NCBI GenBank assembly: GCA_947626365.1
Contig: CANQRW010000018.1
Coordinates: 1 to 50,270 of the forward strand
Source: an uncultured Lachnospiraceae bacterium
GTDB lineage: Bacteria; Bacillota; Clostridia; Lachnospirales; Lachnospiraceae
Direction of reading: 5' to 3'
DNA length: 50,270 bases
Of the stretch, positions 6,365 through 15,077 are shown in pieces; the first letter of the stretch is position 1, and each line of letters begins with the position of its first letter. The notes under the pieces were generated by a model. That model searched no databases and was not told the origin of the DNA. It saw nothing but the letters and a program-made list of their open reading frames with translations. A program made the position numbers and the translations under genes.

Positions 6365-6493
6365 AATTTCCTCCTCCGCAGTTCATGGATGGCAACTCTT
6401 CTTTATTTCTTCATTCTTTGGGATCTGCCGGGAAACCTCCGGACACGATACCAGAAATCCTGGCGGACAAGGACTGTCCGCCGAAGTGGATTA

Positions 6494-6522
6494 AGTATAC
6501 CGCCCACAGGAAGAAAAATCAA
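6494..6522 (-). promoter_or_regulatory. Promoter of Rpn gene A, with 5'-terminal hairpin
   Basis: TTGATT (6517-6522) and TATACT (6494-6499) with a 17-base spacer predict a start near 6487. A perfect 8-bp hairpin (GGCGGACA/TGTCCGCC, 6462-6482) would form at the very 5' end of the roughly 120-base leader. The same arrangement is kept in copy B. Confidence 0.6.
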
Positions 6523-6602
6523 CCGGGCAATTATAAATCTTTTATAAAACTTCTATAAACTCCGGTTCATCAGATTGCCGGTGATTCAGGCAATCTCAAG
6601 AA

Positions 6603-6633
6603 GCAGCCCCGGCGGAAATTCCGCCAGGGCTGC
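6603..6633 (-). terminator. Terminator of the first giant surface-protein gene
   Basis: GCAGCCC...GGCGG pairs with CCGCC...GGGCTGC around AAATT, a long GC-rich stem just after the stop at 6671. The trailing T run is weak. A related hairpin follows the second giant gene at 27340-27374. Confidence 0.6.
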
Positions 6634-6670
6634 CTCGCTCCTCTTAATCCTGTTTTCTACTCTCTGCAGT

Positions 6671-9600
6671 TTACTCTTCTTCTTTCTTCTTAAATCCCAG
6701 ATGGGCAAATGCTCCCATCAGGCCCAGGGCCAGAACCGCGAACGCACCAATTGCTCCAACCGGCGTCTCATCACCGGTCATGGGGACCATCGCCATCAAC
6801 GGCACATCCTCATCATCGATATTCTCCAGGTTCTTGAAGCTGGAGAGCGGTGTCGGCGCCTCGCTGATGTTCTCGATAGGCGGCATTCCTCCTAACGGAG
6901 TCTCGTTTTCTCCGATCGGAGTAGGATTGCCGGGGCCAGGTCCTCCGGGATTACCGCCGCCGGGATTACCGCCGGGGTTGTCAGGAGGCGTTCCCGGAAT
7001 ACGGGTGTTGGTAACCGTTACTGCCAGGCCGCCGTCCACTGTCTGCATATCTCCGATGGAGGTACTCCATCCGGTCACGGATACCTCCTCCACCGTCCAG
7101 GCAATGGTCTCGCCGTTCTCATCCCGTACAGGCAGACCCGTAAACGTATGATTCCAGTTATTTCCGGCGTTCAGAACCGCTGACTGACCGGAAGCCTGAC
7201 CATTGCGCAGCAGATTTACCGTAACGGAAGCGGGAACATTCTCCGCGGCTCCGTCGCCGTTGGCCTCGCGCCAGACCTTATTGACCGCGACGCTGGTGGT
7301 CTCCGGCGCAGGAGTGCGGGTGTTGGTGATGGTGTAACCTCCGTCCCCATTTGCCACAGGCTCACTGCCGGTCCAGCCATCCGGCACAGACGCCTCTCGC
7401 ACTGTCCAGGTAATCACATTGCCATCATCATCCCTCACTGGCAGATCTTCAAAGGTATGGCTCCAGCCGTTCGCCGCGTTCAGTTCCACCGAATACTCTG
7501 ACGGCTGACCATTGCTCAGCAGCTGCACTGTGATTGAACCCGGCAGATCCGCAGCGGCCTCGGTCCCGTCAGCTTCACGCCAAATCTTATTGACGGCGAA
7601 ACTGGTCTCTTTAAATTCATTCTCACATTTGACCGTGATAGCAGCGCCATATTCCAGCTCACCGGAAACGGTTGCGCCTTCCTTTGGTGCGTTTGCCCCG
7701 GAACCATCATTATCCGTATACTTCACCGTATATGTCGTACTCTCAGCGCCGCCGTTATTCGACTCTGTGATCTCATAAGTGGTACCGTCATCCAGCCCGG
7801 TAAGGATAATATATTCGCCGGATTTCAGAGTTACCTCGGCCTTGCCATTTACAAAGGAGACCGGATCAAGTTCTTTTCCTGTCTCATCTACGGATTTAAC
7901 CTCTCCCTCATAGGGCGTGGCATCAGACTTTGTCAAGGTCAGCGTAAAGGTATATTCCGTATCCGCTTTGCCGCCTAACGCCTGTTTTTCCAGACGAAGG
8001 GTGCCTGTAGCCCTATTCGTAAAAGTCCACGGCTTATCCTTATTTCCTATTTCTCCAGGCTCGGTCGTGATCTCGTATAAACCGTTAAAATCTTCCTCGA
8101 CAGAGTACACATATTCATGACCATCGTCAGGCGAGTATTTAGGCAGGCCTTTAAAGAATTCTACCGGGGCCTCCGGCCAGAAGCCTCCAGGATTGTACAC
8201 ACTAAAATTAGTACAGGCAACCCGTTCGCCATCCTGCAGCAGCCAGAGCTTAATAGTCTTCGCACGTAAATCCCAATCCATGTTATCCCATTTCTTACAT
8301 ACCCAGATGCTGACTAATTCATCCTTCTCTGTGCGCTCACCAATATTTACCTCTCCATTGGTGCCGATACCACCACCACAGGAATGGGATATGTTTCCCG
8401 TGATGATCGTCTTTGCCAATTCTTTTGCTTTCGCTACCGATTCGTCTGAGTTCTTCAGGTCGTTATAAGTCCCAATAGACTCATGTTCCCCCGTCAGGGT
8501 GACATTCAGATCCATAGGACTCAGTAAATTCCCCTCCTCGTCTTTCCAGTCGTACTCACCGCCCCCCAGCATGACAGGAGAGATCCTCACCGTCGGAATC
8601 GTATCTTCATTGCGGGTCACATAGATTTCCTGCTCCGGGAAGTCGCCGCCAGCCTGATTATTGTTATAAACGATACCGCCATTCGAGATATACAGGCAAA
8701 CACTGGAATCCGGACAACCAGCTATGCCTCCGCCCTGCAAAGCCGCATTATTATCACTGATCTGGGCATTATAAATATAAAGTTTTCCAGTCGTGCTGTT
8801 TGATCCATGAACGTAGATGCCTCCGCCTCCATAAAGGGCATATCGGTGCTCACCCGTATAAGAATCCTCGTCCAGGGTGCACTCGTTATTTGTAATGGCG
8901 CCAGAATAAATCTCCGCCATATAAGGCATAGCTATAAAGATTCCTCCGCCGTTAGCTTCAGCTTTATTCCCATCAACCGTTCCGCCCTTCATGCTCAGGC
9001 TCATGACATCTGTTTTCCAACCGCGGATGATTCCCTGCTCACTACCCACAGAGATGCCACCGCCATATCCGGCATGATTCCCGGAAATCGTGCCGTTATT
9101 AAATTCCATCTCTGCATTACCCGCAATACATACGCCTCCGCCGCAGCCGACATCAAACGCAGCATAAGAAGCAAATCCAGGGTAGGTTGCTTTATTCCCG
9201 CTGATTTCTCCATCGTTCATAATGAATTTCACGCGGTTCGGTTTATTATTTCCATAAAGCACAATGCCTCCACCATTGTTGGCCACGCAATTGGTAATCT
9301 TACCTCCGTTCATATTCACAGTACCTTCACACCAAACCGCGCCGCCATTGTAGCTGGTATCACTACTAACTGAGACGAATCCACCCATTGTTAATCCAAT
9401 TTTTTCGATATTGTTATTCTCCAGGACCGCGCCGGATTCGATATTCAGGATACCGCTCGCATCCACCTTAATCAGCGACCGTTCCGCCGTGATACCGCTG
9501 TCTTCGAAGCCGCCGTCAATGATGATATCCTTCACAGTCAGAACCGCGTCTGATGAAACAGCGAACAGGAATCCCGAAGTATTCTCCCCACGTTTCAGGA

Positions 9601-12600
9601 CGTATGGGCCTCCAGACGTCTCTCCGGAAGCGGTCTCCGCCGCCTTTGATGTCAGGACTATATTTTGACCTTGCTTTAAGGTATAGACTGTTGTCTTTTT
9701 GGGTGCATCCTGCGGCTGCTCTACATCAAGATCCTCCAGCAAAATAACTTCTGTAGATTGTCCGTCTGCAGGAACCGCCTGCAAAGCCTCCGAAAAAGTC
9801 TCGTACTTTTTATCGTCAATCTGAATGACATAGTTCTTTTGTACGTAGGTGTTAGTAATCGTGACAGCCGTAGTTTTTCCATGACTAATCGTCACGTTAA
9901 ATTTCGGAAGCGCTTCTTCATCCTTCTCTGCGTTCGTATCTTCGGCTTCCTCTGCTCCCTCCGCGGCGGCTGTCCACTCATAATCCTCAATTGCCGCATC
10001 CTTTGTCTCTGTGACCGTATACTTTCCGACAGGCAGATCCGTCAGGGTCGTCTCCCCGCTGCCGGTGATAGTAGCCGTGCTCTTGTATCCATCAGGTCCC
10101 TCAACTTCAAATGTAAATGTTTTTTGAGAAACATCCTCTGGTCCGCCCACGATTTCCTTTTTGATAGTCAGAGAACCCGTCAGCATTTCAACCGCAAGAT
10201 TAATACCGCTGCTGTTTATTTTAGGATTATTAATTGCAAATCCTTCTGGATATGTGACGGACGAATCAGAGACATCGTACCAAAGATATTTACTGAAATC
10301 CATTCCGTCCGCTTCCATCTCCGATGCCGGCAGTAAAACCATCGTCATCGTGGTCATTACATCACTCAGACCATTTCCATTTCTGTTTCCATAAATGGCG
10401 CCTGAATTAACCGTCAGGTTATAGGTATTCTTGATTCCTCCGGTAGAAGACACATCCGTGCTGGAAGTTGTATTATTCCGGATAACCGCACCGTTAATTG
10501 TCAGGTTCCCATAACTGGAATCATACTCATATTTATTGTAAATTGCGCCGTTCGGCCCCTCTGTTGTATTATTCTCAATGCGAGTGTCATTCTGAATGGT
10601 CAAATTGCCCTCATTCTCAATCGCGCCTGCACTGTCTTCCGAATCATCGGAGCTGTTTTCCGCAAAGCTTCCTCCACTGACAGTCACATTCGCATAACGT
10701 TCTACACTCATTCCGCCAACTGCGGCTTTATTTCCGGAAAATGTACAATCCGTAATAGTCACCTCTGCATCACGGCCTACACTCATTCCGCCAATTGAAG
10801 CTTCATTTCCGGAAAATGTACAATTCGTAATATTGGCTGTTAAAATACCGCCATTGATAACTAATCCGCCAGTGCCAGAGACCGTATTTCTGGATGCCGT
10901 ATTTCCGGAAAACGTGCACTCGTTAACCGTAATTTCCCCGCCACTAAGAACCACGGTCTTTGCAGTTTCATTTCCTATTCTGGAATTGTTCTCAATTGTA
11001 CAGTTTGAAACGACCACAGCGCCTTGTGAATGAGTCACCCACCTTCCATCCTTCTGAGACATTGTGCTATAATTAGAGATTTTAAGAGCCTGATGGGCAA
11101 AGGAATTATCACGAATCACGCAATTTGAAATCCTGACGTTACTTGCGCCTCTCGTAATGATAACTCCACTATCCACATTCATTCCTGGGGTATTCTCTTT
11201 ATAGCCGCCAACTGTCAATTCATCCAGAATAATACTGCCATTTTTATTATTTTCTGAATACGCTAAATACAGCGCTCTCGTGTTATCTGAACCTTCCTTA
11301 CCAGCAAGATAGCCATTCTTTATCGTTACTGTATTGCTTCCAAGGGGTTGGATATAGAAAGTATCTCCTGTATCTTTTGACGTCAGGGTATGCCCTTGTA
11401 AATCAAACTCCACAGACTTATTATTAATTGATACAGCAACATCGTTCAGATCCTGATTGACCTTAATCTTGGCGTTCACAGCATCGGACGGAATTGCATT
11501 TACAGCCGCCTGGATCGTATCAAACGGCAGCATTGTTTTTATTTGGTCTCCGTACTCCAAAGTCACCGCAGCGCCGTCATTCGGGCCGGTCAGAATGAAT
11601 GACCACGGCGACAGTCCTTCCGCATCAAAGCTGAATTCCTGTTCCGTCAGGTCATCTGCCGTAGCTACCACTTCCGCCTCGCCGTCGGCAGGTATATGAA
11701 CGACAGAGATCTCGGGAGCGCTCTCGCCCGCTTCTTCCGCATCCTCTCCCAGAGAGATCGGCGCGATCGCGTTATCTTCCGTTTCCCCATCCGGAAGTTC
11801 AGCGGTCAGGGGCTTATCCAGCGCAATCTTTACCGACACCTGCTTCGCGGGCTCCAGTTCATCTCCCGTTTCTACCGAATAAAAGGTAATATCGTAGGTA
11901 ACCATTCCCAGGATCTTCTGGTCCTCACCAATAGCCGTCTGAATCTGCTCCTTCAATTCTTCCAGCTGCTGTTCATCTTCAATCTTAGAAACCTGCAGCT
12001 CTACTTCTTCATCAAACGCTCCCTCCGGTACCTCTACCGCGACATGAGCGCCTTCCGGATCTGCATTAAATACTTTGCATGCCCCGATTGTTTCCAACAG
12101 ATACGCATAATCCACCACATAAGCCGCTGCGTTCATGCTCTCTTCCAGAACGATCACCGGCAGTTTCTTGCCTTTGATGGTCTCCTTCTTCTCCGCGTCG
12201 GAGTCGGTGGCTTTCTTCTGCCCTGTCAGCGCCTCCGGTTCCGCCGTCCCTGTTTCAGCGTCTTTCTTTATCCCTTCTGCTGTCTCATCGCTATTTTCCG
12301 AAAGGCCCACTCCATCTGCAGCTGTATCGGCCTTGTCGTCATCGATTATGATCTCTTCCTTATCGTCATCGACCGCTCTTGTCGTTTCCGCGGCAGCGGC
12401 TTTCTCCTCAGATGTTCCGGACTTATCCTCCGTATCTGTTGTGCCAACTGTATCCGATCCGTTATCCTCAGAAATGTCATCCGCCGGATCCATAGAGTCA
12501 TCCTCAGAAGCATCATCTGTCGGATCCGAAGAGTCGTCCTCCGCGTCCTCCGTATCGGAGTTCTTCTCTTCCTCTGTAACCTCCGTCTCTTCCAAAGCTG

Positions 12601-13903
12601 AGGCCTCTTTTGTCTCGTTAATGATCGTATTCCTTACGACAGCCGCGAACTCCCGGTAATATGCCGCCGGGGTCCCCGCATCTCTTTCATCTGCCGCAGG
12701 CTCCTGGGAAGAACCGTGATCACCGGAATCTCCCTGCTCTGAGGCTGCCTCCGGCTCAGAATCCGAACTTCCCGCGGCCCCTGAATCTGAACTTCCTGCC
12801 TCCTCTGGCTGTGTCCCTGTCCCGGACTCTGTCTGGCTTCCGCCAGCCTCTTCCTTATCTTCAGTCCCGCTGGTTCCTGCCGTCTCAGTTCCCTCCGCAT
12901 CAGCCTCTTTATTCTCGACCTCTTCTCCCTGAGGGTTTGCTCCGGCCTCTCCATTGGACTCTGTCTTCTCCTGAGGTTCCGCCCCGGCTTCTCCATTGGA
13001 CTCTGTCTTCTCCTGGGAATCTGCCTCCGCCTTTGTGTTCTCCCCTGTCTCAGAGGGTTCCTTATCCCCGGATGTCTCTCCGGTCACAGGTTCCGACTCC
13101 GAAGCGTCCCCGGAACCTTCCTCCACGGTTTCCGCCTCTTCCACATCGGCCTTATCATCCTCGGTTCCTTCCGTATCAACTCCTCCGTTCCCAGCCTCGA
13201 TGGCCGCGGAACCGGAACCTGAGCCGCCGGAACCACCGGAACCGCCGCTTCCGCCTGCTCCGCCCGCCGGAAGGCCTTCCTCATCGGGAACCTTACCGGT
13301 CAGTTCTTTCTCTTCCAGCTCTTTTTCAGCCAGTTCCTTCTCTTCCAGCTCCTTCTCCGTCAGTTCCTTCTTCTCTTCCACGCTGCTGTGGGGCTTCACG
13401 GAGACCGCCTCCGTCTTATATCCGTCGATATCCACCAGGAAGCTCACCGTCTTCTCGCCGGCATTGACGTACAAAAACGCCACCTGGTCCGTCTTCTCAT
13501 TATAGAAGATCCTCAGGCTCGTCTCCTCCGCCGCTTCCGTATCGTCCACTCCCACATACAGTTCATATACGCTGTCTTCGGTTCCCAGCGCCTTCTTATA
13601 CTTCTTTACGCTGCTGTCGGACCCGCTCAGCTGCAGGCCGTCAAACTCCAGCGCCTCTCCTGCCTCTCTGGCCTCTTCCACGGCCGCCTGCAGCTCCTGC
13701 CCGGATACCGCGAACACCGCCTTCTCCGACCCTTCCGCCGCATAGGCGATGCCGGCCCCGCTCAGGATATTGGTCAGGGTCATGGCCGCTGTCAGCAGGC
13801 CCGCCAGGAACCGGCGCGTCGTCTTCCTGCGCTTCGCAGCCGCGCCCAGGCCTGTGCCCAGTTCACGGATCTCCTCGATCAGTCTTCTTCTTTCCTCTCT
13901 CAT
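6671..13903 (-). CDS. Giant cell-wall-anchored surface protein with two beta-helix regions and Cna_B domains (2410 aa)
   Basis: A long signal peptide (residues about 1-55; KRRKTTRRFLAGLL, cleavage after AYA) leads the chain. An acidic, repeat-rich stalk follows (about 160-620). Two parallel beta-helix regions come next (about 780-1240 and 1355-1855, with TFSGN, GGAVW and NNGGGI repeats). Cna_B/DUF5979-type beta domains sit after each helix, the last two being homologous KIWREADG/KVWREANG repeats (about 2097-2297). A PGGNPGG linker, a VPMTGDE sorting motif, a membrane helix and KKKEEE end the protein. It is probably displayed on the wall by a sortase and used for adhesion or glycan contact. 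The start at 13903 is chosen because GGAG is seven bases upstream; the ATG two codons earlier is too close. Its ends match the protein at 27409-35634; its middle does not. Confidence 0.88.
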   Translation of the reverse strand: MREERRRLIEEIRELGTGLGAAAKRRKTTRRFLAGLLTAAMTLTNILSGAGIAYAAEGSEKAVFAVSGQELQAAVEEAREAGEALEFDGLQLSGSDSSVKKYKKALGTEDSVYELYVGVDDTEAAEETSLRIFYNEKTDQVAFLYVNAGEKTVSFLVDIDGYKTEAVSVKPHSSVEEKKELTEKELEEKELAEKELEEKELTGKVPDEEGLPAGGAGGSGGSGGSGGSGSGSAAIEAGNGGVDTEGTEDDKADVEEAETVEEGSGDASESEPVTGETSGDKEPSETGENTKAEADSQEKTESNGEAGAEPQEKTESNGEAGANPQGEEVENKEADAEGTETAGTSGTEDKEEAGGSQTESGTGTQPEEAGSSDSGAAGSSDSEPEAASEQGDSGDHGSSQEPAADERDAGTPAAYYREFAAVVRNTIINETKEASALEETEVTEEEKNSDTEDAEDDSSDPTDDASEDDSMDPADDISEDNGSDTVGTTDTEDKSGTSEEKAAAAETTRAVDDDKEEIIIDDDKADTAADGVGLSENSDETAEGIKKDAETGTAEPEALTGQKKATDSDAEKKETIKGKKLPVIVLEESMNAAAYVVDYAYLLETIGACKVFNADPEGAHVAVEVPEGAFDEEVELQVSKIEDEQQLEELKEQIQTAIGEDQKILGMVTYDITFYSVETGDELEPAKQVSVKIALDKPLTAELPDGETEDNAIAPISLGEDAEEAGESAPEISVVHIPADGEAEVVATADDLTEQEFSFDAEGLSPWSFILTGPNDGAAVTLEYGDQIKTMLPFDTIQAAVNAIPSDAVNAKIKVNQDLNDVAVSINNKSVEFDLQGHTLTSKDTGDTFYIQPLGSNTVTIKNGYLAGKEGSDNTRALYLAYSENNKNGSIILDELTVGGYKENTPGMNVDSGVIITRGASNVRISNCVIRDNSFAHQALKISNYSTMSQKDGRWVTHSQGAVVVSNCTIENNSRIGNETAKTVVLSGGEITVNECTFSGNTASRNTVSGTGGLVINGGILTANITNCTFSGNEASIGGMSVGRDAEVTITDCTFSGNKAAVGGMSVERYANVTVSGGSFAENSSDDSEDSAGAIENEGNLTIQNDTRIENNTTEGPNGAIYNKYEYDSSYGNLTINGAVIRNNTTSSTDVSSTGGIKNTYNLTVNSGAIYGNRNGNGLSDVMTTMTMVLLPASEMEADGMDFSKYLWYDVSDSSVTYPEGFAINNPKINSSGINLAVEMLTGSLTIKKEIVGGPEDVSQKTFTFEVEGPDGYKSTATITGSGETTLTDLPVGKYTVTETKDAAIEDYEWTAAAEGAEEAEDTNAEKDEEALPKFNVTISHGKTTAVTITNTYVQKNYVIQIDDKKYETFSEALQAVPADGQSTEVILLEDLDVEQPQDAPKKTTVYTLKQGQNIVLTSKAAETASGETSGGPYVLKRGENTSGFLFAVSSDAVLTVKDIIIDGGFEDSGITAERSLIKVDASGILNIESGAVLENNNIEKIGLTMGGFVSVSSDTSYNGGAVWCEGTVNMNGGKITNCVANNGGGIVLYGNNKPNRVKFIMNDGEISGNKATYPGFASYAAFDVGCGGGVCIAGNAEMEFNNGTISGNHAGYGGGISVGSEQGIIRGWKTDVMSLSMKGGTVDGNKAEANGGGIFIAMPYMAEIYSGAITNNECTLDEDSYTGEHRYALYGGGGIYVHGSNSTTGKLYIYNAQISDNNAALQGGGIAGCPDSSVCLYISNGGIVYNNNQAGGDFPEQEIYVTRNEDTIPTVRISPVMLGGGEYDWKDEEGNLLSPMDLNVTLTGEHESIGTYNDLKNSDESVAKAKELAKTIITGNISHSCGGGIGTNGEVNIGERTEKDELVSIWVCKKWDNMDWDLRAKTIKLWLLQDGERVACTNFSVYNPGGFWPEAPVEFFKGLPKYSPDDGHEYVYSVEEDFNGLYEITTEPGEIGNKDKPWTFTNRATGTLRLEKQALGGKADTEYTFTLTLTKSDATPYEGEVKSVDETGKELDPVSFVNGKAEVTLKSGEYIILTGLDDGTTYEITESNNGGAESTTYTVKYTDNDGSGANAPKEGATVSGELEYGAAITVKCENEFKETSFAVNKIWREADGTEAAADLPGSITVQLLSNGQPSEYSVELNAANGWSHTFEDLPVRDDDGNVITWTVREASVPDGWTGSEPVANGDGGYTITNTRTPAPETTSVAVNKVWREANGDGAAENVPASVTVNLLRNGQASGQSAVLNAGNNWNHTFTGLPVRDENGETIAWTVEEVSVTGWSTSIGDMQTVDGGLAVTVTNTRIPGTPPDNPGGNPGGGNPGGPGPGNPTPIGENETPLGGMPPIENISEAPTPLSSFKNLENIDDEDVPLMAMVPMTGDETPVGAIGAFAVLALGLMGAFAHLGFKKKEEE

Positions 13904-13980
13904 GACCATTCTCCTTCCCTCTTACTTTCCATCCATAAGCATTCTGTCTATGAACAGCTTTAAAATCTCTTTAACAGGTG

Positions 13981-14034
13981 ATATAACCTTTGTATCCTTT
14001 TTCGTAACCTTATTATGTTCGTCAAGGGTTATAT
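13981..14034. promoter_or_regulatory. 12-bp inverted repeat between companion and giant gene
   Basis: ATATAACCTTTG (13981-13992) pairs with CAAGGGTTATAT (14023-14034), with one G-T pair and a 30-base loop. It overlaps the companion gene's stop and could act as an mRNA attenuator or processing site controlling the giant gene. It is not conserved at the second locus. Confidence 0.4.
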
Positions 14035-14529
14035 GGCACTTTTTCCGGTCTCTATCCCGTCTCCGGCCTCCGCCTCATCTCCGCTGCCGTCGGCCTCTTC
14101 CAGGGCCCCGTCCATCAGCTTCAGAAGCTCCAGGGCGCTCCGGAAGTTCTGCCTCTTCTGTTTCTCGGCCCAGACAACCTCTCCCTGCCATGTGGCGTTC
14201 TGGCGGTATTTCACTCGCACGATGAAGGTCCCGATGTCTCCCGCTTTGTCTTTCAGATAGCTTTCATTCATGCCTGTTCCCTCCTCTTCTTCATCTCCCA
14301 GGACCCTGTGGTCCTCATGACCGAACCTGCGGACCATCGTGGACCTCTGGGGAAAATTCCACCGGTCGTACAGTTCATCCATAGCCTCGATCATCTCCAT
14401 GGTGGTGGAAAATCCAATGGGCTCTGGGCTGTATTGATGCCACAGCCTCCCGGCGTAGTCGGGCTTTATCGCCCTGTCGATGCCGATACAGATCAGGTTC
14501 TGCCCGTGCAGTTCTATCGGTTTATCCAT
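14029..14529 (-). CDS. Conserved companion protein of the surface-protein module (166 aa), unknown function
   Basis: This soluble protein has no signal peptide or membrane helix. It opens MDKPIELHGQNLICIGIDRA and has the conserved segments HQYSPEPIGF, DELYDRWNFPQRST and RVKYRQNATWQGEVVWAEKQ. The last of these is a beta-strand pattern followed by the helix NFRSALELLKLMD. The tail is acidic and low complexity. The start at 14529 follows GGAGGGAGATTCC; a longer upstream frame runs through the promoter and is not used. It lies 125 bases before the giant gene, and an almost identical gene precedes the second giant gene. The strict pairing suggests a role in regulating, folding or exporting the surface protein. 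I do not recognise a named family. Confidence 0.75.
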   Translation of the reverse strand: MDKPIELHGQNLICIGIDRAIKPDYAGRLWHQYSPEPIGFSTTMEMIEAMDELYDRWNFPQRSTMVRRFGHEDHRVLGDEEEEGTGMNESYLKDKAGDIGTFIVRVKYRQNATWQGEVVWAEKQKRQNFRSALELLKLMDGALEEADGSGDEAEAGDGIETGKSAI

Positions 14530-14562
14530 GGAATCTCCCTCCTCCATCCTGATTTTTCCTCT

Positions 14563-14586
14563 ATTATACCCCCCCGGGTGTCTCAA
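14563..14586 (-). promoter_or_regulatory. Candidate promoter of companion gene 1 with a seven-G tract
   Basis: A perfect TATAAT (14563-14568) is preceded immediately by seven G and then by TTGAGA (14581-14586), only 12 bases from the -10 box. The block is conserved upstream of the second companion gene with the same tract length. It may work as an extended -10 promoter. The rest of 14530-14794 shows only T-rich stretches. Confidence 0.5.
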
Positions 14587-14794
14587 CATCTGTAGCATCG
14601 CACCCCCAAAATGGAATTTTTTTAATTTTTTTCCAGAATTTTTCAGGGATCGCCCCTTATATATCATATGAATCGGTCTTTCAGATGATAAAACACCCCC
14701 GCGAATGCAATATACCACCCCGTCCTCAGCGACAGTGACCTGATTCGAACATCTGCCTCCCTATGTGATGTACACTTCAGGACTATCCAACGTC

Positions 14795-14832
14795 AAAAAA
14801 TACCGCCAGCCATAATGACATGGCCGACGGCA
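14795..14832 (-). terminator. Terminator of Rpn gene B
   Basis: The same hairpin and T run as at 5247-5284, with one base change in the stem. Confidence 0.75.
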
Positions 14833-14861
14833 CAAATGATTGTCTTCATATCCCCAGTTCC

Positions 14862-15077
14862 TTATATTCCCAGTTCCTGGCATAATTTGTTCAAATAGTC
14901 TTCATCGGAAGAAGCACGCTCCAACTCATCGTAACGCTTCTCCTGCAAGAGGATACGGTTCATTTTCATCATACGATCCCTCTCCCTCGCTTCACCTCTC
15001 ATCTCGCCTCTCTCCTCGCCTCTCGCTTCCCCTTTCGCTTCCATATACTCAATCAATTCCGTAAGTATCGGCCTCAT
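14862..15077 (-). CDS. Putative intragenic Rpn small protein, copy B (71 aa)
   Basis: The internal AAGGAGG (15086-15092) and ATG (15077) with eight-base spacing are conserved from copy A, giving a 71-residue C-terminal product four residues shorter. All amino-acid differences between the Rpn copies apart from three fall in this segment, as expected if each small protein is matched to its own full-length partner. Confidence 0.5.
   Translation of the reverse strand: MRPILTELIEYMEAKGEARGEERGEMRGEARERDRMMKMNRILLQEKRYDELERASSDEDYLNKLCQELGI

Larger units (their letters stand above)
5247..6592. repeat. 1.34-kb direct repeat, copy A (Rpn unit)
   Basis: This recurs at 14795-16127 in the same orientation with few differences. 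It covers the terminator, the whole Rpn gene, its leader and promoter, and about 70 bases beyond. Outside both limits the sequences are unrelated. I see no terminal inverted repeats or target duplications. Confidence 0.9.

Noticed and set aside
5247-6592. Rpn unit as a transposon in its own right
   Set aside because: I found no terminal inverted repeats or target-site duplications at either copy; simple segmental duplication is enough.
12135-13467. Long plus-strand open frames opposite the acidic repeat region of the first giant gene
   Set aside because: Serine-, proline- or leucine-rich mirror translations of biased minus-strand codons, without ribosome binding sites or recognisable domains.
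14735-14790. tRNA-like stretch with TTCGAAT on the minus strand before repeat B
   Set aside because: The T-stem and acceptor do not pair, and no anticodon arm can be drawn.
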